64,000 nucleotides of DNA from Capnocytophaga sp. ARDL2 (GTDB taxonomy: Bacteria > Bacteroidota > Bacteroidia > Flavobacteriales > Flavobacteriaceae). Under the pieces are notes generated by a model. The model had not been told where the DNA came from and searched no databases. It saw nothing but the letters and a program-made list of their open reading frames with translations. Shown here in pieces: positions 30,896-39,712 of this stretch. Position 1 is the stretch's first letter, and every line of letters begins with the position of its first letter. Both the position numbers and the translations under genes were made by a program. Where the stretch lies: NCBI RefSeq assembly GCF_041530365.1, contig NZ_CP168034.1:806001-870000 (forward strand), in the 5' to 3' direction.

Positions 30896-31687
30896 TTATT
30901 TTAAAATCCTTAATTTTTGCCCTACAGAAATGGTATTTCCAGAAATGTTGTTGGCACTGCGTACCTGTTCGATAGTAACGTTATATTTTCTTGAAATACT
31001 GTATAAGGTTTCGCCTTTTTGAACTATGTGAGAAATAACTATTGTTTCTACAATGTTATCTTCTTCATTGTAAATAGGTTTGTAGTTGTCTCCTAAAACG
31101 ATTTCGTCGTATTTGTACAATTCATAGCGTTCGATAAGGCTGATCAATTTACTTGGATAATTTGGATCTGTTGCGTAACCTGCTCTCTTCAATCCTTTTG
31201 CCCATGATTTGTAATCGCCTGGGTCTAAAGAAAACAAGGGCTTGTAGTGTGCTCTTGAAGTTAAAAATAAAGAATGATCTTTGAAAGATTCGGCAGGTGA
31301 GTTGTATTTTCTAAAACATTCATCTACGGCATCGTCTGTATGTTTGATAGTTTCACCGTCCCAAACATTCTGACATTTCACACCAAAGTGATTGTTTGCC
31401 TGTGTAGCCAATTTTCCTCTACCAGCTCCAGATTCTAAGATAGCCTGAGCCAATTTGATACTTGCTGGGATACCATACACTCGCATATTTGCCATTGCGA
31501 TATCCTTGTACTGTTCTACATAGTCTGAGATGTGATCGGGCTTTACTTTTACAGTGGTTGTTGCCGAAAGTACTTCTTTTTTAGGATTTTTGTTACTATT
31601 GATTCGTTCTCTAACTTTAGCTTGATGGGTAGCACCACATCCTACCATAAAATAAGCACAAACAATAATGCTGAAAATCTTTTTCAT
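30896..31687 (-). CDS. Glucosaminidase lipoprotein with LysM domain
   Basis: 263 residues. Lipoprotein signal with lipobox (FMVGC, Cys about 17). The glucosaminidase domain spans about 55-190 ([20 protein letters not shown], with the catalytic Glu in ILESG, then ANNHFGVKC and the [12 protein letters not shown] end). A LysM domain is at the C-terminus (about 215-262, [19 protein letters not shown]). It should cleave the glycan strand of peptidoglycan at N-acetylglucosamine, from the outer or inner membrane face of the periplasm. It overlaps the preceding gene by 4 bases (ATGA), so translation is coupled. Confidence 0.9.
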   Translation of the reverse strand: MKKIFSIIVCAYFMVGCGATHQAKVRERINSNKNPKKEVLSATTTVKVKPDHISDYVEQYKDIAMANMRVYGIPASIKLAQAILESGAGRGKLATQANNHFGVKCQNVWDGETIKHTDDAVDECFRKYNSPAESFKDHSLFLTSRAHYKPLFSLDPGDYKSWAKGLKRAGYATDPNYPSKLISLIERYELYKYDEIVLGDNYKPIYNEEDNIVETIVISHIVQKGETLYSISRKYNVTIEQVRSANNISGNTISVGQKLRILK

Positions 31688-32571
31688 ATTTTTTCTAAAA
31701 TATTTGATTGTAACCCCTGCAGACCGCCGGTGTGAATTAGTAAAATTTGTGAGTTTTTTGGAAAATATCCCTTAGAAATTAAATCCATTACACCAAAAAA
31801 CAATTTTCCAGTGTAAATCGGTTCCAAAGGTATTAAATTTTTTTGACTAAATGCCTTTATAAAGGTTGATAAATTTGCGTTAAACTTGGCGTATCCTCCA
31901 AAATGATAGTCAGTTATCAACTCCCAACGATTGTTTTTTGCATATTGAGCAATTTCGTCTTTTATAAAATCTCCTTTTAAAGCAGGAAAGCCCAATGCTT
32001 TTTGATGAGGTAGCAAACTGTTGATAATCCCAGAGATAGTTCCTCCAGTTCCTACGGCACAGCAGATGAAATCAAACGAATGGTCTTCTTCAGTAAGAAT
32101 TTCCTCACAGCCTTTTACAGCAAATTCGTTAGTTCCGCCTTCGGGAATAAGGTAGAAATCGCCAAATTTTTCTTTCAATTCAGCTAAAAACTCTATTGAA
32201 TATTTCTCTCTATATTGGGTTCTTGTGGCGAAATAAAATTGCATACAGTCTTCCGAAGCTTTTTTTAATGTAGGATTTTCTAAATATTTAGTAGCCAATT
32301 CGTCGCCACGAATTACCCCAATGGTTTCAAAATTTGCAATTCGTCCTGCGGCTGCCACAGCCGCAATGTGATTGGAATAAGCACCACCAAAAGTCAAAAG
32401 CTTGGTTTTGCCTTGTCGTTGAGCTTCCAACAGATTGTAATATAGTTTTCGAAATTTATTCCCAGATATTTCCTCGTGCAAAACATCTTCGCGTTTTACG
32501 AAAAGCGATATTCCATACGGATTTTCAAAGGATATTTTTTGGTTGTGTGAGGGGTGTTGTATAGGGAGCAT
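31684..32571 (-). CDS. PLP-dependent ACC deaminase / D-cysteine desulfhydrase family protein
   Basis: 295 residues, fold type II. The PLP lysine is in SGNKFRKLYYNLLEA, the substrate pocket motif is TFGGAYSNHIAAVAAAGR, and the phosphate-binding glycine loop is CAVGTGGTISGI. Family members deaminate 1-aminocyclopropane-1-carboxylate or desulfurate D-cysteine; which applies cannot be decided here, though D-cysteine desulfhydrase is the more common role outside plant-associated bacteria. First gene of the run leading to the glucosaminidase and hemL. Confidence 0.85.
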   Translation of the reverse strand: MLPIQHPSHNQKISFENPYGISLFVKREDVLHEEISGNKFRKLYYNLLEAQRQGKTKLLTFGGAYSNHIAAVAAAGRIANFETIGVIRGDELATKYLENPTLKKASEDCMQFYFATRTQYREKYSIEFLAELKEKFGDFYLIPEGGTNEFAVKGCEEILTEEDHSFDFICCAVGTGGTISGIINSLLPHQKALGFPALKGDFIKDEIAQYAKNNRWELITDYHFGGYAKFNANLSTFIKAFSQKNLIPLEPIYTGKLFFGVMDLISKGYFPKNSQILLIHTGGLQGLQSNILEKI

Positions 32572-32633
32572 ATAATAGTATTTAATTTAAAAATTTAGAG
32601 CTCTAAGCATTGAGAAATTAAGTGATTCCCAAC

Positions 32634-32960
32634 TCACAAACACCTCCAAAAAGCAAAAACCTTTCTTTTTTTTAAATAATGTAAATCGTTTTCGTGTTGA
32701 TAGGCTTCTCTTTCAAAGGAAATATTTCTGTAGGCTTGATATGTATTTTTGTATTGGAAAAGGCGAATGAGAAATTCTATTCCATACCAAAGAAAAAACA
32801 AAATCCACAGCAATTCTATTTGCTGTTTTAGATGAATGGATTCGTGGTTGATAAGTATGCGGTCTTGCTTCAATCCTTTGTTTTTTAGTAGGATAAAAGG
32901 AAAAAATGCCATGGCATCATATCCTTTGGGGATGTATTTAAAAACTAACATTTTTTTCAT
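32634..32960 (-). CDS. Small membrane protein with HExxH motif
   Basis: 108 residues from the ATG at 32960. A longer frame starts at 33041, but that would put a terminator hairpin (32973-33012) inside the gene, so the internal start is chosen. It has a zincin-like NHESIHLKQQ (HESIH), a single long hydrophobic segment (LLWILFFLWYGIEFLIRLF) and a downstream conserved-looking FEREAYQHE. The HExxH plus a later Glu recalls membrane gluzincins in miniature. I know of similar short proteins in Flavobacteria but no function; peptidase activity is only an inference. Confidence 0.7.
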   Translation of the reverse strand: MKKMLVFKYIPKGYDAMAFFPFILLKNKGLKQDRILINHESIHLKQQIELLWILFFLWYGIEFLIRLFQYKNTYQAYRNISFEREAYQHENDLHYLKKRKVFAFWRCL

Positions 32961-32972
32961 AGGGATAAATAA

Positions 32973-33012
32973 AAAACGTTTAACAAAGTTAATCATATTT
33001 GCTAAACGTTTT
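32973..33012 (-). terminator. Intrinsic terminator after the outer-membrane protein gene
   Basis: On the minus strand AAAACGTTTAGCAAA pairs with TTTGTTAAACGTTTT (one G-U) around a 10-base loop, followed by TTTTTATTT. Confidence 0.75.
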
Positions 33013-33027
33013 ATGCTAAAAGTATGT

Positions 33028-33612
33028 TTAATCGTTTCCAATAAATAGGCTAAATCCTAATCCTATTCCAAAACTACTTGACTTAAATCCGTCTTCTGTA
33101 CCATAATTTAAATTTCTACTTATGTACGCTATATTGAAATTGGTACCGAAATTTTTTGTAATTGGTACTAATAATCCTCCTTCAAAAGCATAAGCAAGCC
33201 CTCCAATTCTGTCTGAACGATAACCTTGGTTTTCAAATAAAAAGGTGTAGCCAATCCCTGTTCCAAGGTATGGGCGTGCATTTGCATCTACCTCGGGATA
33301 ATATTTTATCAATCCCAATGTGGTAAATTGAGTTTGTAAATAATTTTGAGTTGTTTTGTTTTCACTTTTAAAACCAAGAGCTAATCCAACTGAAAAATTG
33401 TTTGTTACAAAGTTTTCAACGCCAGCTTGTAATAGAATTTTCTTTTCAATGTCAATATTTGGTCGCTCTGAAGGCTCTCTTTTAGATTTCAGTTTTTCGT
33501 TTATGTAATTTACATCTGTACCTGCGGAAATAATCCATTTTCCTTTTTCTGTTTGTGCTATTGTTGAATAATTTATTCCTAAAAATATTCCTATTAAAAA
33601 CCTGTTGTGCAT
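33028..33612 (-). pseudogene. Outer-membrane beta-barrel protein gene split from its start by an IS
   Basis: The body reads as a small outer-membrane barrel (about 185 residues): signal-peptide remainder FLIGIFLGINYSTIAQ, alternating beta strands, and a terminal aromatic-rich strand (GFSLFIGND). The open frame begins with ATGCACAACAGG, which is the end of the inserted IS, so the native first codons are gone. Rejoining the two 8-bp target copies puts AAAAAAATACTTTTAATA upstream, reading K-K-I-L-L-I in frame, preceded by TAT rather than an ATG; one missing G would restore TATG. The IS-derived ATG still gives a signal-peptide-like N-terminus, so export could persist. It was probably the last gene after mgtE, whose stop is about 10 bases upstream of the old start. 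Confidence 0.75.
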
Positions 33613-33630
33613 TATGAAATAAAATAAAAA

Positions 33631-33696
33631 AAGTTGTTCATTTAACTGAAATTCAGTATATTTAGTTCGCTAAAACAAATAAAAAATGAACAACTT
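33631..33696 (+). promoter_or_regulatory. Fold-back stem covering the transposase start codon
   Basis: AAGTTGTTCATTT (33631-33643) is the perfect complement of AAATGAACAACTT (33684-33696), which contains the transposase ATG. The loop holds the palindrome ACTGAAATTCAGT (33645-33657). The same structure is at 44443-44508 in copy 2. Confidence 0.75.
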
Positions 33697-34564
33697 AGAG
33701 CAAATATACGAAAGAATTTTAGAAGTTTTAGAAGATTTTTTTCCTCATCAACTTTTACCTTATCAAAGGAGAAAGCCAAAAATGAGTGATTTAGAATTGG
33801 TGAGTTTAAATTTAACAGCAGAATATTTAAGTATTGATAGTGAATTACAACTCTTTAGAAAAATACCTAATTCTTTGAAAAACAAAATAGAAAGAAGTGT
33901 TTATAACAAAAGAAAACGAAATCTTTTTTATTATATAAATCAGATTAGGGAAAAACTTGCAATGTGTTTTAATAGAGAGGAGAGTTATTTTGTAATTGAT
34001 AGTATGCCTTTGAAAATATGTGAAAATGCTAGAGCAATGAGAAGTAAAATTTGTAGAGACGAAAGTTTTTCATATCCTGATTATGGTTTTTGTGCTAGTC
34101 AGAAGTTACATTATTTTGGATATAAATTACACATAATCTGTTCAATAGAAGGTATTGTACAAAGTTTAGATATGACTCCAGCATCTGTTCACGATGTTCA
34201 TTATTTAAAAGATGTTAGTTCTCAAATTCAAAATTGCGTTTTGATTGGTGATAGAGGTTATATATCGTCACAATATCAATTAGATTTGTTTAACACTGCT
34301 ACTATTCAGTTAGATACACCTAAAAGAATAAATCAAAAAGATTACAAACCTCAATTTTATTTATTCAAAAAGAAGAGAAAAAGAATCGAAACTCTATTTT
34401 CTCAACTTTGTGATCAATTTATGATTAAAAGGAATTATGCTAAATCATTCAACGGTTTTAAAACACGAATTATCAGTAAAATAACTGCTTTAACCTTAAT
34501 TCAATACATTAACAAATTTGTATTAAAAAAGGAAATAAATAAAATTAAAGCAAGTATAATTTAA
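33686..34564 (+). CDS. IS982-family transposase, copy 1
   Basis: 292 residues. DDE transposase: first Asp in YFVIDSMPL (about residue 109), second in CVLIGDRGYISS (about 190), Glu in KRKRIETLFSQLCDQF (about 234). The N-terminal helical part holds RRKPKMSDLELVSL, which is typical of IS982. It is intact and full length, so the element may be active. The only gene in the IS. Translation is probably restrained by the stem that pairs with its first codons. Confidence 0.93.
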   Translation: MNNLEQIYERILEVLEDFFPHQLLPYQRRKPKMSDLELVSLNLTAEYLSIDSELQLFRKIPNSLKNKIERSVYNKRKRNLFYYINQIREKLAMCFNREESYFVIDSMPLKICENARAMRSKICRDESFSYPDYGFCASQKLHYFGYKLHIICSIEGIVQSLDMTPASVHDVHYLKDVSSQIQNCVLIGDRGYISSQYQLDLFNTATIQLDTPKRINQKDYKPQFYLFKKKRKRIETLFSQLCDQFMIKRNYAKSFNGFKTRIISKITALTLIQYINKFVLKKEINKIKASII

Positions 34565-34604
34565 AATGCACAACGGGTTATTAAAAGTATTTTTTTATAG
34601 TTTT

Positions 34605-35957
34605 TTAAAATCTTAAAATCATTTTTGCAATGGTAAAATAAATCAACAATCCAAAGATATCATTACTCGTAGTGATAAACGGCCCTGTGGCAATAGCGGG
34701 GTCGATTCCGTATTTGTTGAGCATAATCGGTACAAATGTTCCTATTAAACTTGATAAAATCATTACGGTAACCAATGCCAAAACAATCGTTGTTGAAATT
34801 TCGTAGCTCGTTCCCATAATGAAATGGGTGGCTAAAAGCAAAACAACCGCCAAAAAGGCACTGTTGAACAGCGAAAGCAACATTTCTTTGAGCAATCGGC
34901 GACCGATAGAGCCCATCAGTGTATTGTTGGCAAGACCTTGTACGATGATTGCCGATGATTGTACTCCTACATTTCCTGCCATTGCAGCAACGAGTGGTGT
35001 AAAGAAAAACAAAGTGGCGTATTTTTCCATCGCCTCGCTAAAACTTTGCGAAACATTTACCGCAACAAAACTTCCTATCAAGGCAAGTAATAACCACGGA
35101 AGTCGCGCTTTGGTAAGTTCCCAAATGCTGTCGTCGGCTTCAACATCTTTAGAGATACCAGCTGCTAACTGGTAGTCTCTGTCTGCTTCTTCTTTGATGA
35201 CATCGACAATGTCGTCGATAGTAATTCTTCCTACCAAACGCCCCATTTCGTCAATTACTGGAATGGCTTCCAAGTCGTATTTTTGCATGATACGAGCTAC
35301 TTCTACATCGCTGGTGTCGATTTTTACGCTATCTACTTTTGGAATGTAAATATCCTTGATTTGCGTAGTAGTCGATGAAGTAATCAAGTCTTTGAGCGAC
35401 AAGCGACCTTTGAGTCGTTCCTCGTCATCTACCACATAAATCGAATGTACACGCGATACATTTTCTGCCTGTTTACGAATTTCTTGAATACAAGTGAGTA
35501 CATTCCAGTTTTCGTTTGCCTGAATGTATTCTTTCGCCATCAAACCACCGGCTGTATCCTCGTCATAACGCAAGAGTTCGACAATGTCTTTGGCGTGTTC
35601 CACATCTTCCAACTCAGAGATTACCTCTTCTTTGATTTCTTGTGGAAGTTCGGCAATGATGTCCACCGCGTCATCGGTATCCATTTCGTCGAGCTCTTCT
35701 GCAATTTCTTTCGCCGAAAGGTTGGTTAAGATTTTCTCACGCACCTCTTCGTCGAGTTCCAAAAGAATTTCCGAACTGGTTTCTGTTTCGATGATGCTAA
35801 AGAGGTATCCCGCATCGTCGGCATCCAATTCGTTGATGAGTTCGGCAATATCGGCAAAGTGCACATCTGCCAACATTTTGAGCAATTGCTTTTCGCTTTT
35901 GTCGGCGATGAGTTTTTCTATTTCGTGGATGTATTCCTTACTGAGTTTGAATTCCAT
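34605..35957 (-). CDS. mgtE: Magnesium transporter MgtE
   Basis: 450 residues from the ATG at 35957; the frame can be extended three codons to a TTG, which is less likely. N-terminal MgtE_N acidic superhelix (about 10-130, many Asp/Glu), two CBS domains (about 135-255, sensing cytosolic Mg), and a C-terminal pore of five helices (about 285-450) with the family motif [17 protein letters not shown]. It imports Mg when cytosolic Mg is low. The start overlaps the rsmA end by about 20 bases, implying coupling. Confidence 0.94.
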   Translation of the reverse strand: MEFKLSKEYIHEIEKLIADKSEKQLLKMLADVHFADIAELINELDADDAGYLFSIIETETSSEILLELDEEVREKILTNLSAKEIAEELDEMDTDDAVDIIAELPQEIKEEVISELEDVEHAKDIVELLRYDEDTAGGLMAKEYIQANENWNVLTCIQEIRKQAENVSRVHSIYVVDDEERLKGRLSLKDLITSSTTTQIKDIYIPKVDSVKIDTSDVEVARIMQKYDLEAIPVIDEMGRLVGRITIDDIVDVIKEEADRDYQLAAGISKDVEADDSIWELTKARLPWLLLALIGSFVAVNVSQSFSEAMEKYATLFFFTPLVAAMAGNVGVQSSAIIVQGLANNTLMGSIGRRLLKEMLLSLFNSAFLAVVLLLATHFIMGTSYEISTTIVLALVTVMILSSLIGTFVPIMLNKYGIDPAIATGPFITTSNDIFGLLIYFTIAKMILRF

Positions 35958-36722
35958 GAGTTTCAATTTTTTGAGTTAGTAAAATAAACTCTTCTACGCT
36001 CAATTGTTCGGGTCTTAGGTCAAATAATTTGTCTTCTTTGATACTGTCGTTGAGCAGGGATTTTAGGCTGTTTCTCAAGGTTTTTCTTCGTTGATTAAAT
36101 GCTGTCTTTACAACTGTAAAAAACAGTGATTCTTTACAAGGAAGACTGTAATTTTCTTTTCTACGCATTCGCATCACCCCAGATTTTACCTTTGGCGGTG
36201 GGTTGAATACATGTTCCGAAACAGTAAAGAGGTATTCGGTATCGTAAAATGCCTGTGCCAATACAGATAAAATTCCGTAGGTTTTACTTCCTTTTTTCTC
36301 ACAAATTCTTTCGGCAACTTCTTTTTGAAACATACCCGAAAATTCTGGAACCAAATCTCGTATTTCCAATACTTTGAAAACGATTTGCGAGGAAATATTG
36401 TAAGGGAAATTTCCAATCACAGCAAAAGGTTGATTGTCGAAATGCTCTTTAAAATTGTATTTCAAAAAGTCTTTTCCGATGATTTTTCCGTGAAGTTTTG
36501 GATAGTGTACTTGCAGATAATCAACAGATTCTGTGTCGATTTCCACTACGAAAGTTTCGGTGTCTTTTCCCAAAAGGTATTTGGTGAGTACGCCCATTCC
36601 AGGCCGATTTCCAATACTTTGTCATAGCCGTTTAGTGTAAGGGTATCGGCTATTTTTTTGGCAACATTTTCGTCAGTAAGAAAGTGTTGTCCTAAATGTT
36701 TTTTTGCACGTACTTTATCCAT
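35938..36722 (-). pseudogene. rsmA: 16S rRNA dimethyladenosine transferase, apparent single-base frameshift
   Basis: It starts [21 protein letters not shown] at 36722, the usual KsgA opening. After VLEIG the frame breaks: plus-strand CCAGGCC at 36599-36605 where CCAGGGCC is expected, that is one missing base in the SAM-binding codons for EIGPGMG. The shifted frame continues without interruption (GVLTKYLL, then [13 protein letters not shown] with the catalytic NFPY, then [16 protein letters not shown]) to 35938. Restored length about 261 residues. As written the enzyme that dimethylates A1518/A1519 would be lost, giving kasugamycin resistance in other bacteria. A sequencing indel in the C-run is equally possible. 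Confidence 0.85.
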
Positions 36723-36825
36723 AAAGCTAATGGTATTTTTGAAATACAAAAATACAGTTATTTTATTAAAAAGTTTATTAGAAAAAAAAAATAACTAAAC
36801 ACTTTTTTATTCTAAATAAAAACAA

Positions 36826-36833
36826 TATATTTG
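36826..36833 (+). promoter_or_regulatory. Predicted -7 box of the broken lipoprotein gene
   Basis: TATATTTG matches TAnnTTTG, about 20 bases before the first readable codons of the lipoprotein frame. Confidence 0.45.
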
Positions 36834-36848
36834 CAGTGTTTATTAAAA

Positions 36849-37559
36849 TTGTATAACACAAAAATAATATTTATAAAACAAAGTATCTTTAGTGCAATTT
36901 TTATTGCCACAGTTGTTTTTAGTTGCAATACAGATGAAAAACATGATGTAGTTGCAAAAGAAAAGTACTAAACTTCAATAGCACAGAAGTCAAACTCCTT
37001 TAAAAAAATTGAAGCTATAACAGATGAAGCTTTTGTATTTGGAGTAAAAAACTTAAAAATGAAAAATGAAAACACTGGAATCGTATACTCCGCTGATGTG
37101 TTCAAACATTTTTATTTTAGAGGGCAAAAAGTGTTTTTAAGTGATTTTATAGTTAAACGATATGATGATACTATAATATTAAATGAAAGATATTCTATTG
37201 AGAAAAAGGTTAATGGGGAAATTTTCATTAAGACTCCTTCATATGTAGGAAATTTTAAAGAAATGCCTGTAGAATACAAAAAAGACTTAAATGTGTTCAT
37301 ATTAGAATTTTACTTAAATGAAATCTATTCTACTGACAAATCAACTTTTAATGATAAAACAAAAAATAATAATGGTAGTAGACCGTGCAGTTTTTGGAAC
37401 ACATATTATTGTGTAGGTGTAGGTTTGACCCAATCTGCCGCAATTGCAGAAAGCACAGCTAGTGGAGATTTAATTAATTGTGAAAAACTTGGTCCTGCTG
37501 AAGCTGTTCCTTTTACAGAAGGTACTGTTTGGGCTACTGCTTATTGTTGTAATAAATAA
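36849..37559 (+). pseudogene. Lipoprotein gene with an in-frame stop and no ATG
   Basis: One frame runs from 36849 (TTG-TAT-AAC) through a lipoprotein signal, FIKQSIFSAIFIATVVFSC (lipobox VFSC), to CNTDEKHD and then TAA at 36969-36971. The same frame continues with TSIAQKSNSFKKIEAITDEA and a 166-codon open stretch to 37559 that ends in a Cys-rich part (PCSFWNTYYCVGVG, AYCCNK). The start also looks damaged: TATAAC would be TATGAAC with one more G. I do not recognise the family. Low-level expression of the secreted part alone would lack a signal. Located between divergent rsmA and the small membrane gene at 37564. Confidence 0.65.
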
Positions 37560-37563
37560 AAAT

Positions 37564-37761
37564 ATGATTCCTTTAAGTTTAATAGGTCCCTATCACATAA
37601 TCCTATTTTTGGCTGTATATATTGTATTATTGGGATATACCATTTATAAAATATATAAAAACGAGGAAGGATGGAAGTATGTGCTTTGGTTGATAATATG
37701 TTTATTTTTTCCATTTATAGGAATATTGTTATATTTTCTTTTTGGGAACAGAAAACGATAA
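37564..37761 (+). CDS. Small PLDc_N-type membrane protein
   Basis: 65 residues from the ATG at 37564, four bases after the preceding stop. A frame open from 37480 overlaps the upstream gene and is not used. Two hydrophobic helices separated by YKIYKNEEGWKYVLW, with the pattern WLIICLFFPFIGILLYFLFG that marks the phospholipase D N-terminal membrane domain. No catalytic domain follows. Family members are small membrane proteins of unknown function. Confidence 0.7.
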   Translation: MIPLSLIGPYHIILFLAVYIVLLGYTIYKIYKNEEGWKYVLWLIICLFFPFIGILLYFLFGNRKR

Positions 37762-37765
37762 AAAA

Positions 37766-37800
37766 AGGAATGAGTTCGTCATTGAATTCGTTCCTATATT
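37766..37800. terminator. Hairpin between convergent genes
   Basis: AGGAATGAGTTC pairs with GAATTCGTTCCT using G-U pairs, with A-rich sequence on the left and a TATATTTTATATTTTT stretch on the right. Confidence 0.55.
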
Positions 37801-38568
37801 TTATATTTTTCGACAAATGGGAATAATTTCCCCTTGGGCTAAACAATATTTTTTTATTTCTTCTGTAGTAAATTGCAAGGTATAATCTACTTCCTCTACT
37901 TGAAAACCTACGTTTCGTAATCGGTCGAAATAATCTCTGCCATACACACGCACATGGTCGTATTGACCGAAAATCTCTGTGCGTTGTTTTTTGTCGATAA
38001 TACTATTGTCTTCAAATGTAGTGGCTCTGTTCAAATCTTGAGGGATTTGCAAAATAGCCGTTCCTTTGGGTTTCAATACGCGGAAAATTTCTTTCATCGC
38101 CTGAATATCATTGGGAATATGTTCCAACACATGATTGCAAAAGACCCAATCAAACGAATGGTCTTCAAAAGGCAAATCGCAAATATCTGCTTTTACATCA
38201 GCCAAGGGCGAATGCAAATCTGAAGTAATGTAATTCAGATTTTTCATTTTTCTAAACATGCTAAAAAAGGCCTGTTCAGGGGCAATGTGCAAAACCTTTG
38301 CAGGTGCTGTAAAAAAGTTAGTTTCTCTTTGCAGATACAACCACAACAAGCGATGTCTCTCTAACGACAAAGTGCTTGGCGACAATACATTACTTCTTTG
38401 TTTATTGTATCCGTACGGCAAAAAACTACGAAACGAACGCCCATCAATTGGGTCGGTGAAAGTGTTTCCCTTCAACCACCACGCAATTATGGGTTGTACG
38501 ATATAACTCAACCTTATCAACAAAGGACGAGGAATGTGGTTTAGTATAAATTTGAAAAGTGATTTCAT
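37801..38568 (-). CDS. SAM-dependent class I methyltransferase
   Basis: 255 residues, Methyltransf_11 type. The SAM fold is visible from about residue 90: VLHIAPEQAFFS, ITSDLHS, then the acidic DICDLPFEDHSFDWVFCNHVLEHIPND and the post-motif FRVLKPKGTAILQIP. The N-terminal 60 residues (LIRLSYIVQPIIAWWLKG) are partly hydrophobic and may touch the membrane. The substrate is unknown; similar flavobacterial proteins are annotated only as methyltransferases. A fold-back sequence separates it from map. Confidence 0.82.
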   Translation of the reverse strand: MKSLFKFILNHIPRPLLIRLSYIVQPIIAWWLKGNTFTDPIDGRSFRSFLPYGYNKQRSNVLSPSTLSLERHRLLWLYLQRETNFFTAPAKVLHIAPEQAFFSMFRKMKNLNYITSDLHSPLADVKADICDLPFEDHSFDWVFCNHVLEHIPNDIQAMKEIFRVLKPKGTAILQIPQDLNRATTFEDNSIIDKKQRTEIFGQYDHVRVYGRDYFDRLRNVGFQVEEVDYTLQFTTEEIKKYCLAQGEIIPICRKI

Positions 38569-38587
38569 AGTTTTAGCATTTTGTAAA

Positions 38588-38669
38588 AAGTAAAATGTAT
38601 ATTGTAAAGTGCATTGAAAGATAAAACAATCTTTACATTATACAATATACATCCCTACTATTTTACTTT
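38588..38669. repeat. Fold-back sequence between map and the methyltransferase gene
   Basis: Outer arms AAAGTAAAA / TTTTACTTT and inner arms TGTATATTGTA (38597-38607) / TACAATATACA (38641-38651), about 80 bases overall. It could be a decayed insertion remnant or a transcription barrier between the two minus-strand genes; a weaker copy of the TAAAATGTA...ACAATATAC pattern lies near 42805-42830. Confidence 0.5.
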
Positions 38670-38672
38670 ATT

Positions 38673-39491
38673 TTATAACACCAACGGATTTTTTCTAAAC
38701 TCGTCTTCTTCGTTTGAAGTAATTCCCAACGCTTGATAAATGTATCCAAAAGTTGAAAGCAATTCTGGTTTTCCGTCCACGATGGCTACATTGTGTTCAA
38801 AGTGTGCCGATGGTTTTCCGTCGCGGGTAGCAATTGTCCATTTATCGCTCAGGGTTTTGGTGTTTTTTGTACCCATATTTATCATCGGTTCGATGGCTAC
38901 AACTTGTCCTTCGATGAACTTTTTTCCATATCCTTTTCTACCGTAGTTTGGCATTTGAGGTTCTTCGTGCATAGTGCGACCAATACCGTGTCCTACCAAA
39001 TCTCTCACTACAGAATAACCATGACCTTCGCAGAACTTCTGAATCGCATGTCCTACATCTTCTACACGATTTCCTACTTTGTATTGTCTGATTCCTATAT
39101 AAAGCGATTCTTTGGTAACATCTAATAATTTTTTCACGGCAGGATCAATTTCCCCAACCTCGAAAGTATAAGCGTGATCGCCATAAAAACCTTCAACAAT
39201 AGCCCCCAAATCACAAGAAACAATATCACCTTCTTGCAAAGGTTTGTCAGTTGGCAATCCGTGTACAATGTGGTCGTTTACCGATGCCAACAAGGTTGCA
39301 GGACAATCATACAAACCTAAAAATCCCGGAATTGCTCCATTGTCGCGAATGTATTGTTCCGAAAGGTCGTTCAATCTTTTGGTAGTGACCCCCGGTTTTA
39401 TTTCAGATGCCAACATACCCAAAGTTTTTGAAACCATTAGGGCAGCTTTACGCATAATTTCTATTTCTTCTTTCGTTTTTGGAATAATCAT
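38673..39491 (-). CDS. map: Type I methionine aminopeptidase
   Basis: 272 residues. It removes the initiator Met from nascent chains using two metal ions. Ligand residues are in pita-bread motifs: HDHIVHG region (NDHIVHGLP), DLGAIVEGFYGD, GHGIGRTMHEEPQ and MINMGT...HFEHNVAI. Length matches the slightly longer Bacteroidota form. A TACCTTTG promoter box lies 27 bases upstream. Confidence 0.95.
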   Translation of the reverse strand: MIIPKTKEEIEIMRKAALMVSKTLGMLASEIKPGVTTKRLNDLSEQYIRDNGAIPGFLGLYDCPATLLASVNDHIVHGLPTDKPLQEGDIVSCDLGAIVEGFYGDHAYTFEVGEIDPAVKKLLDVTKESLYIGIRQYKVGNRVEDVGHAIQKFCEGHGYSVVRDLVGHGIGRTMHEEPQMPNYGRKGYGKKFIEGQVVAIEPMINMGTKNTKTLSDKWTIATRDGKPSAHFEHNVAIVDGKPELLSTFGYIYQALGITSNEEDEFRKNPLVL

Positions 39492-39517
39492 AAATGACTA
39501 AATTTTTATTAAAGCTG

Positions 39518-39525
39518 CAAAGGTA
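39518..39525 (-). promoter_or_regulatory. Predicted -7 box of map
   Basis: Minus strand TACCTTTG, a full match to TAnnTTTG, 27 bases before the map ATG. No clear TTG at -33. Confidence 0.5.
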
Positions 39526-39641
39526 CAATAAAACTGAAAATAATTGACGATGAAATTCTATCCTAATGAGGCTAACTGCAATTTTTGTAGAAAAAAACTT
39601 TAATATGACTTTCATCATAAAATCTATTCAATTAAGTTTCT

Positions 39642-39649
39642 TATCTTTG
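39642..39649 (+). promoter_or_regulatory. Predicted -7 box upstream of trhO
   Basis: TATCTTTG on the plus strand, but 269 bases before the trhO ATG. The dispersed repeat copy B lies between, which suggests the repeat was inserted into the leader. Confidence 0.45.
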
Positions 39650-39712
39650 CACCAAATCTCTCCATTTGAGGTTTTTTAATCAACAGGTAAAATATTTTTT
39701 TTGAATTCATTT

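Larger units (their letters stand above)
33600..34578 (+). mobile_element. IS982-family insertion sequence, copy 1
   Basis: 979 bp. Imperfect terminal inverted repeats ACCTGTTGTGCATTATGAAAT and, at the right end read inward, ACCCGTTGTGCATTTTAAAT. Perfect 8-bp target duplication TATTAAAA at 33592-33599 and 34579-34586. It encodes one transposase and interrupts the signal-peptide codons of an outer-membrane protein gene. The encoded transposase is identical to copy 2 at 43561-44539. Confidence 0.93.

Noticed and set aside
32961..33041. Longer start for the HExxH membrane protein
   Set aside because: Would place the preceding gene's intrinsic terminator inside the coding region.
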